This document shows positions 26,526 through 35,415 of a DNA stretch of 64,000 nucleotides, one piece after another (position 1 is the first letter of the stretch; each line of letters opens with the position of its first letter). The DNA lies in the NCBI RefSeq assembly GCF_030439915.1, contig NZ_JAQFJG010000001.1, forward strand, positions 297,842 through 361,841, read 5' to 3'. This stretch comes from Streptococcus sp. SPS1 (GTDB lineage Bacteria; Bacillota; Bacilli; Lactobacillales; Streptococcaceae). The position numbers were made by a program, and so were the translations under genes. Below the pieces are notes generated by a model. That model saw only the letters and a program-made list of their open reading frames with translations, ran no database searches and was not told where the DNA came from.

Positions 26526-26554
26526 ATTTTAATACTTTGTTTTTTCTTTGTCAA
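26526..26554 (-). promoter_or_regulatory. Promoter of T-box 2 transcript
   Basis: Minus strand TTGACA (26554-26549), 17-base spacer, TAAAAT (26531-26526). A near-consensus promoter; no equally good one was seen before T-box 1, so both leaders may lie in tandem on one transcript. Confidence 0.75.
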
Positions 26555-26561
26555 GACTTTT

Positions 26562-27791
26562 TTACAATTTTTTTGATGAAGCTAGTACTTTTTCAGAAAC
26601 TGTTTTGAAAGTCTCAATGATATAGTCCACTTCTTCATCGCTTAATTTAGTGTGAAGAGGGAGTGTAATTTCATTTTCAAAGAAGGCATAGGCCTTAGGA
26701 TAGTTCGCCATATCAAAACCAAGATTCTTATAGGCTGTCAAAAGAGGAAGTGGTTTGTAGTGGACGTTACTGGCAATTCCTGCTTTAGCTAATTCTTGGA
26801 TAATAAGATTGCGTTCTTCTAAGCTCGCTCCTTCTACATGGGTGATGTAGAGGTGGCGTGAAGATTCGACAGTTTCATTCTTGTGTGCCAATGGATGGAT
26901 ACGAGAACCTGCAAAACCACGATCATAGCGGTCCACGATGTCCTTACGACGTTGCAACAAACTTGGATAGCGGTCCAATTGTACCAAACCAAGTGAAGCC
27001 ATGATATCTGTCATATTGCACTTGTAGGCTGGTGTAACGATATCGTATTCCCATGACCCCAGTTGCATCTTGGCAAGGGCATCCTTAGTTTGCCCGTGAA
27101 GGGAAAGAATTTGGAATTCCTTGTACATTTCTTCGTCGTCAATCGCTGGATTGGCTTTCCAAGTCGCACTCCCACCTTCGGCCGTTGTAAAGTTCTTAAC
27201 GGCGTGGAATGAGAAGGAAGTAAAGTCAGCAATAGAACCAGCTGGCTGTCCTTTATAAGTAGACCCCAAAGCATGAGCACTATCAGAAACAATCACGATA
27301 CGGTTAAAGGCTTTTTGCCACTTGCTTGAAGCAGTAAAGAGGTCACGTTTCTTTTCCACAACTTGGAACAAACGGTCATAGTCACAAACAATCCCTGCAA
27401 GCTCTACTGGGATGATCACCTTGGTTTTTTCAGTGATAGCTTGCTCAAGCAGGTCATAGTCCATCTCAAACGTATCTGCTTGGATATCCACCATGACAGA
27501 GGTTGCTCCTACGTGCGTGATGACACTACATGAAGCTGTGTAAGTCATGGCTGGAACGATGACTTCATCTCCAGGACCCACTTCCAAAACACGCAAAATC
27601 AACTCAAGAGCGGCAGTTGCAGAGTTAAGACAGACAGTCTTAGGCGTCTGTGTATATTGAGACAAGCGACGCTCCAGTTCTTTTGTCTTAGGACCTGTTG
27701 TGATCCAACCAGAACGCAGGGTATCCGCTACTTCAGCAATTTCTGCTTCTGTAATATCGGGTGGTGAAAATGGAATATTGTAATTTGGCAT
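26562..27791 (-). CDS. DegT/DnrJ/EryC1-family sugar aminotransferase (AATGal type)
   Basis: A 409-residue PLP-dependent aminotransferase of 4-keto sugar nucleotides. Seen: SGWITTGPKTKELE, CLNSATAALELILR, DSAHALGSTYKG, and SFHAVKNFTTAEGG with the PLP lysine. The ATG at 27791 has AAGGAG upstream. Paired with the sugar-phosphate transferase at 27834, it matches the pneumococcal gene pair proposed to make and load AATGal (2-acetamido-4-amino-2,4,6-trideoxygalactose), the first sugar of pneumococcal teichoic acid repeats. That role is inferred from family and context. Confidence 0.87.
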   Translation of the reverse strand: MPNYNIPFSPPDITEAEIAEVADTLRSGWITTGPKTKELERRLSQYTQTPKTVCLNSATAALELILRVLEVGPGDEVIVPAMTYTASCSVITHVGATSVMVDIQADTFEMDYDLLEQAITEKTKVIIPVELAGIVCDYDRLFQVVEKKRDLFTASSKWQKAFNRIVIVSDSAHALGSTYKGQPAGSIADFTSFSFHAVKNFTTAEGGSATWKANPAIDDEEMYKEFQILSLHGQTKDALAKMQLGSWEYDIVTPAYKCNMTDIMASLGLVQLDRYPSLLQRRKDIVDRYDRGFAGSRIHPLAHKNETVESSRHLYITHVEGASLEERNLIIQELAKAGIASNVHYKPLPLLTAYKNLGFDMANYPKAYAFFENEITLPLHTKLSDEEVDYIIETFKTVSEKVLASSKKL

Positions 27792-27833
27792 TGATTTGCT
27801 CCTTTTATCTGTACTCATTTTCTCATGACTACT

Positions 27834-28526
27834 TTATTTTAGCACTTCAAACACGGTTTGAAACATGATTTTGATGTCTCCAAGGAAACTAAACTCTCGG
27901 AGATAGGCGAGGTTATAGCGCATCTTTTCAGGAAGGACATGTTCGACATAGGCCTGGTCAACTGACAGACCTTTCTCCGTCATTTGACTGATGATGGTGT
28001 CCTCATCCTTGTAGTTGATGCTGGCTGGAGAGGTAATCCCTGCTGGTAAGAGCAAGGTCGCCATCATTTCAGGGCTATACTGCTCTGTGTAACGAGGCAC
28101 TTCAGGTCGCGTACCGACAAAGGACATTTCGCCTTTCAGGACATTGACCAGCTGAGGCAGTTCATCCAAACGGACACGGCGGATAAAATTGCCAACCTTG
28201 GTAATGCGACTATCGTTAGCAGAAGTCACCAAACTTCCTTTTTTGTCTGCATCCGTCACCATGGTACGGAACTTCCAAATCTTGAAAGGTCGATTGTACT
28301 GGGTCACGCGCTCTTGCTTGTAAATCACTGGCCCCTTGCTATCCAACTTGATCCAAATGCTCAAAATGAGAAAGATGGGAGAGGTCAGAACCAGTACAAC
28401 CAAGGCCAAAACCCAGTCCAAACAACGCTTGAAAATCAGCGAACCCTTCCTTTTAGAGACAAGCTGGTAGTAAGACTCAACCTCGCTTGATTTCATTCCC
28501 ACGGGCAAGTCTTCCCATTTCAGCAT
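27834..28526 (-). CDS. Undecaprenyl-phosphate sugar-1-phosphate transferase
   Basis: A 230-residue bacterial sugar transferase (PF02397 type). One N-terminal membrane segment (CLDWVLALVVLVLTSPIFLI), then the cytoplasmic catalytic part with KFRTM, RRVRLDELPQLVNVLKGEMSFVGTRPE (the catalytic Asp-Glu and the phosphate-binding Arg-Pro). No extra N-terminal helices as in CpsE, so it is the short PglC-like form. It likely transfers AATGal-1-phosphate to undecaprenyl phosphate to start teichoic acid repeat units. Confidence 0.88.
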   Translation of the reverse strand: MLKWEDLPVGMKSSEVESYYQLVSKRKGSLIFKRCLDWVLALVVLVLTSPIFLILSIWIKLDSKGPVIYKQERVTQYNRPFKIWKFRTMVTDADKKGSLVTSANDSRITKVGNFIRRVRLDELPQLVNVLKGEMSFVGTRPEVPRYTEQYSPEMMATLLLPAGITSPASINYKDEDTIISQMTEKGLSVDQAYVEHVLPEKMRYNLAYLREFSFLGDIKIMFQTVFEVLK

Positions 28527-28632
28527 GCTGTTTCTCCTTTGTTTTTATTATACTATTTGTCAACATTTTTCATTATACCACAAAATAGAAAAGGCGGTGA
28601 AAGAAATCTGTAATTTGAAGGATTTCCTTCTT

Positions 28633-28656
28633 ATGCTCAACGAAAATCAAAGATCA
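28633..28656 (+). repeat. Truncated boxA fragment
   Basis: ATGCTCAACGAAAATCAAAG matches the start of boxA with few changes and stops at the ABC exporter stop codon. No boxB or boxC follows. Confidence 0.7.
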
Positions 28657-30399
28657 TTAAGACATGGCCCCTGCCTGCAAGCTATACATCTTATGATAGG
28701 TTCCTCCTAGGGCCAAGAGTTCCTCATGGGTTCCGCTCTCGATAATGCGCCCCTTGTCCAATACGTAGATACAGTTGGCGTCTTGGATGGTAGAAAGGCG
28801 GTGAGCGATGGCAATGGTTGTTCGTCCCTGTCTCATCTTAGCCAGAGAAGCTTGAACCAGACTTTCTGTTTCAGAGTCAATATTGGCTGTCGCTTCATCC
28901 AAAATCAAGATTTTAGGCTGACTGGCGACTGTTCTAGCAAAGGCAAGAAGTTGACGCTGACCAGTAGAAAAGCTCGAACCACGCTCGGAAACGGGTGCAT
29001 CATAGCCTAAAGGAAGTTCTTGAATAAAGGAATCTGCATCCACGAAGGCTGCCGCAGCCTGAACCTGCTCATCACTGATTTCTTGGTACATGGCGATATT
29101 GGACTTGATGGTTCCATGATAGAGGAAGGGCTCCTGCAAGACCAGCCCGATATTTTTTCTCAGTTCTTCCTGACTGTAGGCCCTAATATCCACACCATCT
29201 AAGAGAACTCGCCCTGACTGGAATTCATAAAAGCGCATGAGAACATTGATAATCGAAGATTTCCCAGAACCTGTATGACCAACAAAGGCAATGGTTTCAC
29301 CCTTATTAACGGAGAAAGAAATGTCATCCAGAATCGGGTGTTTGCCATCATATGAGAAGCACACATGTTCAAAACGGATATTGCCTTCTTTGACCTCAGA
29401 CTGGCCATTTTCTTGAAGGGGCTCATAGGTCGTCTCGTCAATCAAGGCAAAGACACGGCCTGCAGACACCATGGAAGTTTGAAGGGTTGAAAAGTTTTGC
29501 GTTACTTCAATCAAAGGGTCAAAAAGACGATTGATATACTGGATAAAGGCATACATGGTTCCTGCCGTTATTCCCAGATAAAGCCCACGGTAGCCAAAAT
29601 AGGCCATCAAGACAGCATAGCCTAGAAGTTTCAGCAAACTCATGGCAGGACGCAAAAAGAGGGCATCCAAGGCTACAGAACGGTTGGCATAGATCAAGTG
29701 TTCTCGGTTGATCTCATCAAATTCCGCTTGCAGGCGCTTCTCTTGATTAAAGGCCTGGATTATTCTGATTCCCTCGATGTTTTCAGCCAGCTTGCTATTG
29801 ATATCGGACAAGAGACTTCTGGTTTTCTCAATGATTTTCACTGATTTTTTTCGATAGAGATTGACCAAAAGGAAAATCAAGGGGAGAAAGAGCAAGACCA
29901 AAGCTGTCAAACGAAAATCCAACACCAACATGGTATAAAGGGTTGTCAGAAAAATGAAAACTGCTGAGATAAAGCTGGAGAGAATCCCCGAAAACATCTC
30001 ACTGATGGTCTCAGTATCATTGGTCAAACGAGAGACGATAGAGCCTGCTGGCGTCTTGTCAAAATAAGACATGCCCAGCTTTTCCATATTGGCAAAGGCA
30101 TCCCGACGAATATCCCTAACAATACTGTAAGACACGCGCGCAAAGAGAAGATTGCCGACATACTGAACTAGAGTTTGAATGATATAAAGACCATAGTAGA
30201 CCAGCAAAACGGTCACAGCGAGTTGGTTGAGATTGCTGAGATACTGGTCAATAAAGTGGGAAGCGACAAGGGGAATGACACTTTTGATGACCGTCGTCGC
30301 TAGGAGAAAACTGAGTGCCAAAAAGGTAAGGAGTCCATAAGGCTTGAGATAGGACATCAAGCGCTTCAATACAGCCCATTGTTCTTGTTTATTCTGCAT
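28657..30399 (-). CDS. Heterodimeric ABC exporter, catalytic-site subunit
   Basis: A 580-residue half-transporter with six membrane helices (about residues 1-320) and an ATPase domain: Walker A GHTGSGKSS, degenerate signature FSTGQRQL, Walker B with intact catalytic glutamate LILDEATANID, and H-loop AHRLS. Its partner (30389-32134) has a canonical LSGGQ but an Asp in place of the catalytic Glu. Together they form the usual asymmetric exporter with one consensus and one degenerate ATP site. Substrate unknown; drug or lipid export is typical. Confidence 0.92.
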   Translation of the reverse strand: MQNKQEQWAVLKRLMSYLKPYGLLTFLALSFLLATTVIKSVIPLVASHFIDQYLSNLNQLAVTVLLVYYGLYIIQTLVQYVGNLLFARVSYSIVRDIRRDAFANMEKLGMSYFDKTPAGSIVSRLTNDTETISEMFSGILSSFISAVFIFLTTLYTMLVLDFRLTALVLLFLPLIFLLVNLYRKKSVKIIEKTRSLLSDINSKLAENIEGIRIIQAFNQEKRLQAEFDEINREHLIYANRSVALDALFLRPAMSLLKLLGYAVLMAYFGYRGLYLGITAGTMYAFIQYINRLFDPLIEVTQNFSTLQTSMVSAGRVFALIDETTYEPLQENGQSEVKEGNIRFEHVCFSYDGKHPILDDISFSVNKGETIAFVGHTGSGKSSIINVLMRFYEFQSGRVLLDGVDIRAYSQEELRKNIGLVLQEPFLYHGTIKSNIAMYQEISDEQVQAAAAFVDADSFIQELPLGYDAPVSERGSSFSTGQRQLLAFARTVASQPKILILDEATANIDSETESLVQASLAKMRQGRTTIAIAHRLSTIQDANCIYVLDKGRIIESGTHEELLALGGTYHKMYSLQAGAMS

Positions 30400-32134
30400 C
30401 TTCTTCTCCTTTCATTTCCAACTGCTGAGACTGGTAGGTTTGGGCATACCAGCCATTCAAAGCTAGCAGGTCTTCGTGCCTGCCTCGTTCGATGATTTGA
30501 CCATTTTGCAGAACCAAAATCAAATCTGCATGGACAACTGCACTGAGGCGATGGGCCGTAATAATGGTTGTCTTTTCCTTTCGCGTCTCCTTGAGGTTGT
30601 CGATAATTGCATACTCTGTCTTGGCATCCACGGCTGACAAAGAATCATCCAAAATCAAGATATCAGGGTCTAAAATCATAGCCCGACTCATAGCTAGACG
30701 CTGCTTTTGACCACCAGAAAGACTGACTCCCTTTTCACCAATCAACGTATCAAATCCTTGGGGCATGGCTAGAATGTCTTGGTAAACTTGGGCTAACTTC
30801 GTTGCCTCCTCTACTGCTGAAAGAGGCAAATCAGGATTTCCAAAGCGGATATTGTCTAAGATTGAAGTCGCAAAGAGGAACTGGTCCTGAGGAACATAGC
30901 CCATAAGACTACGAAGATCTGTCAGACGATAGTCACGAATATTGTGGTCATTCAGATAAATGGCTCCCTTATCTACATCGTATTCACGCAAGAGGAGTTT
31001 AATCAAGGACGTTTTTCCAGAGCCTGTTTGACCAACCAAGCCCAATGTTTGCCCTTTTTCCAAACTAAAGTGAACATTTGTCAGTGTTTTCTCATTTTCA
31101 AAGGCAAAGCTGTCAATGGCATATTCCAAACGCCCATTTTCAATACCCTCTAAAGGAAACTCTGGATCTTGTACAGGTGATTCCTGAGATAAAAGTTCCT
31201 CAATCCGTTGGTAAGAAACCTTCCCTCGCTGAGTGATATTAAAAAGGAAACCAATAGCCATAAGAGGCCAGACCAACATATCCAAGTAGCTGATAAAGGT
31301 GACTAGATTCCCAACGGTGATTTGCCCTTTCTGAACCATCAAAGAGCCTACCAAAAGCGTTAGAACATAGGCTGAACCAACAAATAAGAGAACCATGGGG
31401 TCAAAGAGACTATCGTATTTCATGGTTTGGAGATTCTTTTGGAAGGTTAATTCATTGACTGCCTGAAAAGACTTCAACTCGTCTGCCTGGTAACCGAAAG
31501 ACTTGGTCACTTTGATACCCGATACCGACTCCTGCACCTTGTTATTGAGTTCAGAAAAAGCAGCTTGGGATTCGCCAAAGGCCTTGTGGGTCTTTCTCCC
31601 TAGACGACTGGTCGCATAAGCCATGAAAGGCAGGGGCAAAATAGCAACCAAGGTCATTTGCCATGAGATGCTAAAGAGCATGGTCAGCAAGGTCACCAGC
31701 GCCGTGATAGAAGCATCCACCGCAGACATAACACCGCCCCCTGCCAGACGAGTTAAGGCGTTGATATCGTTGGTTGCGTGTGCCATCAAGTCCCCCGTCC
31801 GATAGGTTTGATAAAAGGCTGGAGACATTTTTGTGAAATGCTCAAACAAGCGAGAACGCATAATCTGTCCCAAACGGTAGGAAGTCCCGAGGATATACAT
31901 GCGCCAAACATAACGCAGATAATACATCCCAAAGGCCGCAAGTAGCAAGTAAAATAGGTCAAGAAGAAGGTCCTGCTGGGTTAATTGCTCCGATGTGATG
32001 GCATCAATGACCCGCCCCATAACCATAGGTGGAATAAGATTGAGGACGGAAACCAAGACCAAGGCCACAATCCCGACTAGATAACGGCGTTTTTCTAACT
32101 TGAAAAAACACCAAAGTTTTTGAATAATGGACAT
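30389..32134 (-). CDS. Heterodimeric ABC exporter, degenerate-site subunit
   Basis: A 581-residue half-transporter. Membrane domain about 1-310, Walker A GQTGSGKTS, signature LSGGQKQR, Walker B LILDDSLSAVD where Asp replaces the catalytic Glu, H-loop AHRLS. The ATG at 32134 is chosen for family length; the in-frame extension upstream has no support. It overlaps the second subunit gene by 11 bases, so expression is coupled. A BOX element sits 39 bases upstream of its start. Confidence 0.92.
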   Translation of the reverse strand: MSIIQKLWCFFKLEKRRYLVGIVALVLVSVLNLIPPMVMGRVIDAITSEQLTQQDLLLDLFYLLLAAFGMYYLRYVWRMYILGTSYRLGQIMRSRLFEHFTKMSPAFYQTYRTGDLMAHATNDINALTRLAGGGVMSAVDASITALVTLLTMLFSISWQMTLVAILPLPFMAYATSRLGRKTHKAFGESQAAFSELNNKVQESVSGIKVTKSFGYQADELKSFQAVNELTFQKNLQTMKYDSLFDPMVLLFVGSAYVLTLLVGSLMVQKGQITVGNLVTFISYLDMLVWPLMAIGFLFNITQRGKVSYQRIEELLSQESPVQDPEFPLEGIENGRLEYAIDSFAFENEKTLTNVHFSLEKGQTLGLVGQTGSGKTSLIKLLLREYDVDKGAIYLNDHNIRDYRLTDLRSLMGYVPQDQFLFATSILDNIRFGNPDLPLSAVEEATKLAQVYQDILAMPQGFDTLIGEKGVSLSGGQKQRLAMSRAMILDPDILILDDSLSAVDAKTEYAIIDNLKETRKEKTTIITAHRLSAVVHADLILVLQNGQIIERGRHEDLLALNGWYAQTYQSQQLEMKGEEDAE

Positions 32135-32172
32135 AAAATCCCTTTCTGGTTGCAAATGGAAACCTGAGGCCA

Positions 32173-32368
32173 ATACTCAATGAAAATCAAAGATCAAACC
32201 AGGAAACTAGCCGCAGGTTGCTCAAAGCACTGCTTTGAGGTTGTAGATAGAACTGACGAAGTCAGCTCAAAACACTGTTTTGAGGTTGCAGATAGAACTG
32301 ACGAAGTCAGTAACCATACATACGGCAAGGCGACGTTAACGCGGTTTGAAGAGATTTTCGAAGAGTAC
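32173..32368 (+). repeat. BOX element with two boxB units (A1B2C1)
   Basis: boxA begins ATACTCAATGAAAATCAAAG at 32173; two boxB copies follow, each carrying GAACTGACGAAGTCAG; boxC starts about 32320 (TACGGCAAGGCGACGTTAAC) and ends GATTTTCGAAGAGTA. It lies between the ABC exporter start and the end of the DUF421 gene. Confidence 0.95.
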
Positions 32369-32385
32369 AAGACCCCAGGTTTTTC

Positions 32386-33021
32386 TTATTCATAGGTTAC
32401 AACTGTAACAGCACCCTTGTCATACTCAGCGATAAAGATATTGGCTACATTGTCATGCCCTTGTTTGCTGAGGTTATCAAGCAGCCATTCTTCGCTACGA
32501 CCAATCGATTCCAAGACGTCCACTTGGATCACACCGTCAGTCACAACTGGATACTTAGGATTTTCATCTCCTATTTGTACCACGATGAGTTGGCCATTTT
32601 GCTCCTGCACAGCGCGTTTGACCTGCTTCATCTGGAAAATCCCTTGACTACGAAGCTTGAGGGCTACATCCGCTGCAGACAAACCAACTGAACGACAGGC
32701 TTCTGGATCAATCTGCCCATTTTTGATGAGGAGAGTCGGTTTTCCATCAATCAAGTGTTTGACAAAACGAACATTGTTATTAAGCCATTTGAGGGTCAAA
32801 ACCAAAATCGTCCACATCATCAAAATCACTGCGTACTGGAGAATGCTAATAGAACTATTGTAAATCACCCCACCGAGAATACCACCGAGAACATAGTTCT
32901 GAATTTGGTCTGTCGCAGAGTTAGGCGCCAGATTTCCCTTTCCTGTCACATTGATAACAAAAACAAGCGAGAAAAGACCCAAGGCCAGTTTGATTAAAAT
33001 TTCCATATAGTTGAGTGTCAT
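32386..33021 (-). CDS. DUF421 membrane protein
   Basis: A 211-residue protein of the YetF/DUF421 family: N-terminal membrane helices (LIKLALGLFSLVFVIN, GGILGGVIYNSSISI), then two soluble repeats (KPTLLIKNGQIDPEACR, KYPVVTDGVIQVDVLE). Function is unknown; some members are tied to spore or envelope proteins. It overlaps the DUF3290 gene by four bases, a pairing conserved in lactobacilli and streptococci, so the two probably form one membrane unit. GGAGG precedes the ATG by seven bases. Confidence 0.87.
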   Translation of the reverse strand: MTLNYMEILIKLALGLFSLVFVINVTGKGNLAPNSATDQIQNYVLGGILGGVIYNSSISILQYAVILMMWTILVLTLKWLNNNVRFVKHLIDGKPTLLIKNGQIDPEACRSVGLSAADVALKLRSQGIFQMKQVKRAVQEQNGQLIVVQIGDENPKYPVVTDGVIQVDVLESIGRSEEWLLDNLSKQGHDNVANIFIAEYDKGAVTVVTYE

Positions 33022-33473
33022 TTGTTTACCTCCACCAATTCAATAGCGTCTGTTTGATTGAATTCTAATTTTTCTAAAAGATACTTGTCTGGTTGGCTCC
33101 CGTTCAAAGCGCGATAGAAATTTGAACCTACCTTGATTAGCGCTCCATCAGTGGCTGCAGAAGTATTGACATAAACTTCTGATTTATCTACTCCCAAGTC
33201 TTTGGAAACAACCTCTATAAAATGAAGGGAGGTTTGAAATTGATTGTTAGAGGCTTGATTGGTCTGGTATTTTGAAATTGTCACCAAAAGCATGGCTACC
33301 AAGGTCAAGGCCAAAATCATGACCAATTCCCGAAACTTAGTCCCCTTTTTATCACGATAAGCCTTAAAAGCAAAAAAACCTGTGATAGCTAGGAGAACAA
33401 TCCCAAAGCCAATCATGATGCCATTTTGCTGACTGATTTGGCTTAGCACATAGTCATATGAGTAAAATTTCAT
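33018..33473 (-). CDS. DUF3290 membrane protein
   Basis: A 151-residue protein with two membrane helices (IMIGFGIVLLAITGFFAF and LVMILALTLVAMLLVTI) and an extracytoplasmic C-terminal domain (about residues 70-151). The family is regularly found directly before DUF421 genes, as here. No enzyme motif is visible. One copy of the 34-bp repeat begins 50 bases upstream of its start, so this pair sits at the left border of the repeat-bounded insert. Confidence 0.83.
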   Translation of the reverse strand: MKFYSYDYVLSQISQQNGIMIGFGIVLLAITGFFAFKAYRDKKGTKFRELVMILALTLVAMLLVTISKYQTNQASNNQFQTSLHFIEVVSKDLGVDKSEVYVNTSAATDGALIKVGSNFYRALNGSQPDKYLLEKLEFNQTDAIELVEVNK

Positions 33474-33523
33474 TTATTTCCACTCCCTTTCATAAAATCA
33501 TTCTTCATTATAAACGAAAAAGG

Positions 33524-33557
33524 GTGATTTTTCAAACCATACGTTGGGGAAATAGAC
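33524..33557 (+). repeat. 34-bp direct repeat, left copy
   Basis: Begins GTGATTTTTC and ends GGGGAAATAGAC. It is identical over 34 bases to 35535-35568. The two copies bracket the CPBP/SdpR/SdpI module. A single ancestral copy would belong to the region upstream of exoA. Confidence 0.95.
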
Positions 33558-33599
33558 ATATCAGACCAACTTCTCAAACTAATGACTCCAGTAGCTATT

Positions 33600-34247
33600 T
33601 CAAGATTCTGATTCTGATTTTGATAATTGATAAGAATAGACACTAGGAATTATCACTACAAAGAAAAGTGTCAAGAAGAATACCCAGTAAACATACAGTT
33701 GCACAAAGGAATTTAGAAACAATAACAATCCTCCTAATACCCAAATTTTTCCAGCTAGGCGATGCGTTTTTCTCCAGTTTCCATCATTCTCCAAGGTCCA
33801 CGGAAGTCGAATACCGATTATATAATTTCGGTGTGTTTTTGGTAGATAATTTCCAATTACGATCATCACGATTCCCATAAAAATCTGAGCTAGTAGCCCA
33901 CTCATCATGGAATAACCCAAAGATTCTCCGTATATAGAAATCATTGATAGACAAGATACAAAAGGAATAATCCAGTAAATCAAAACTTGTATTTTTGAAC
34001 TGATATTGCTAGATTTAGGATCCTTAATCATTAAAAATAGAAGCAACCAATGCATCAAAAGCATGAGAGTCGGTAATCCAAAGATAGCAGACATTTTATG
34101 ATTGTAGCCATCTGCTTGACCCAGTAGATTAAAATGAGTGGGTATCTCCTCTGGTAATTGATTCCAGAAAACACAACCTACAAGGGAAGGTAGTAGGATG
34201 AGAATGCTCGTAAATAATACCAATTTCTTATTGATTTTTATCTTCAT
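33600..34247 (-). CDS. SdpI-family immunity-like membrane protein
   Basis: A 215-residue protein with an N-terminal DUF1648 part (LPEEIPTHFNLLGQADGY) and a C-terminal SdpI-type part (GNYLPKTHRNYIIGIRLPWTL, then NWRKTHRLAGKIWVLGG), with about six membrane helices. In Bacillus, SdpI both protects against the SdpC toxin and recruits the repressor SdpR to the membrane. The ATG at 34247 has AAGGAG nine bases upstream. It overlaps the SdpR-like gene by 20 bases. No SdpC-like toxin gene is visible nearby. Confidence 0.88.
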   Translation of the reverse strand: MKIKINKKLVLFTSILILLPSLVGCVFWNQLPEEIPTHFNLLGQADGYNHKMSAIFGLPTLMLLMHWLLLFLMIKDPKSSNISSKIQVLIYWIIPFVSCLSMISIYGESLGYSMMSGLLAQIFMGIVMIVIGNYLPKTHRNYIIGIRLPWTLENDGNWRKTHRLAGKIWVLGGLLLFLNSFVQLYVYWVFFLTLFFVVIIPSVYSYQLSKSESES

Positions 34248-34515
34248 CAAAATGATCTCCTTTCAGTTCTGCTAACCAAACCATTATATCCTCTAAAACC
34301 GATGTATTTAACTCATAATAAATAAAGTTTTTTTCTTTCATTTCATGAATTAAATCCGCTGCTTTCAAAATCGTGAGATGGTGTGAAATCGTTGCACCTG
34401 TCAACTCGAAATAACTGGCAATTTCTCCTGCAGATAATCTACCTGTTTTGAGTAAATTCAAAATCTCTCTCCTAACTGGATGAGATAAGGCTTTAAAACT
34501 ATTTGCAAAACTCAT
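34228..34515 (-). CDS. ArsR/SdpR-like autorepressor
   Basis: A 95-residue winged-helix repressor: KALSHPVRREILNLLKTGRLSAGEIA, then GATISHHLTILKAADLI as recognition helix and a basic wing (EMKEKNFIYYEL). It lacks the metal-binding CVC of ArsR, like SdpR of Bacillus. Overlapping genes on both sides (17 bases with CPBP, 20 with sdpI-like) make one operon. The two strong inverted repeats upstream of the operon (35416-35497) are its likely operators. Confidence 0.9.
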   Translation of the reverse strand: MSFANSFKALSHPVRREILNLLKTGRLSAGEIASYFELTGATISHHLTILKAADLIHEMKEKNFIYYELNTSVLEDIMVWLAELKGDHFDEDKNQ

Positions 34516-35398
34516 AATGACTCCTTTCCCTTTGTAATATTAGTAGGGCTAGGAATAAGCAAGGTAGAACTGATAGCATTCCGGTCGGTGATGGGCCTAA
34601 AATCAAGAGGCTTGAAACTTTTTCTCCTGGTAATTGGAAGAGTAACCCAATACCTGCAGTTGCATTGATTGCCCCATGAAATAGGGCAGAAGCCCAGATA
34701 GAACCTGTCTTTTCCAACAACCAGCTCAACAATATTCCTAGGCTAAAACAAGATAGAAACATAGCAACAACTCCCAAAACGGGATAAGCAAAATAAGTAA
34801 GGCCATAATTATATCCTTGCAAATTGATTGGTAAATGCCATAGACTCCAAATGAGAGCAAGTAAGACATGAGTCTGGACTAGTGAAAAGCGTTCTCTTAG
34901 CACTGGGTAAAGATAGCCACGCCAACCAATTTCCTCTCCCAATGCAAAGAAACTATTAAGAAAAGGAGCGTAGGTCAAACTAGATAGGATTTGAATCAAA
35001 GCCAAGAAAGATAAGGGAATGGCTGATTGAAGGACTCCTTTTTCTTGTAAAATAGCTTGAATAGATTCAAAACCAAGGCTGAAATTACTAGGGAATACAA
35101 GAAAATAAAGTCCCGCTCCTAAAAAACTGATGACTGCTGGTAACCAGATAGCTAGTAAGTAAAAGCGCCAGTTGCTCTTGAGATTCACGACTAATTTAGA
35201 TTTGATTCCACTAGGTTGATTCGTGATTTTCCCTAAAATAAAGACTGCAAGTGCAGGCATCCACATGGCTACAATACTAGCAAGTTGACTCCATGGAGAA
35301 TTTAGACCAACACCACCTATCCATAGTGCCAACCATATTATCCAAGCAAGGGCATAAGCCAAGACCACAAAAAGAAGGATTGTTCTCTTATTTGACAT
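34499..35398 (-). CDS. CPBP-family intramembrane metalloprotease
   Basis: A 299-residue polytopic protein of the CPBP (CAAX protease and bacteriocin-processing, Abi) family. Motif 1 is EEIGWRGYLYPVL (Glu-Glu and Arg), motif 2 SLWHLPIN (His), motif 3 LFHGAINATAGI (His and Asn). Bacterial members protect from self-made bacteriocins or process peptides. Grouped with an SdpR/SdpI pair, it supports an immunity or peptide-stress role (inference). First gene of this three-gene module. Confidence 0.88.
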   Translation of the reverse strand: MSNKRTILLFVVLAYALAWIIWLALWIGGVGLNSPWSQLASIVAMWMPALAVFILGKITNQPSGIKSKLVVNLKSNWRFYLLAIWLPAVISFLGAGLYFLVFPSNFSLGFESIQAILQEKGVLQSAIPLSFLALIQILSSLTYAPFLNSFFALGEEIGWRGYLYPVLRERFSLVQTHVLLALIWSLWHLPINLQGYNYGLTYFAYPVLGVVAMFLSCFSLGILLSWLLEKTGSIWASALFHGAINATAGIGLLFQLPGEKVSSLLILGPSPTGMLSVLPCLFLALLILQRERSHYEFCK

Positions 35399-35415
35399 AT
35401 ATGTAACTTCACTTT

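Noticed and set aside
32180..32395. 71-codon frame with a repeated CFEV.DRTDEVS peptide
   Set aside because: The repeat comes from the two boxB units of the BOX element; there is no ribosome-binding site or family match.
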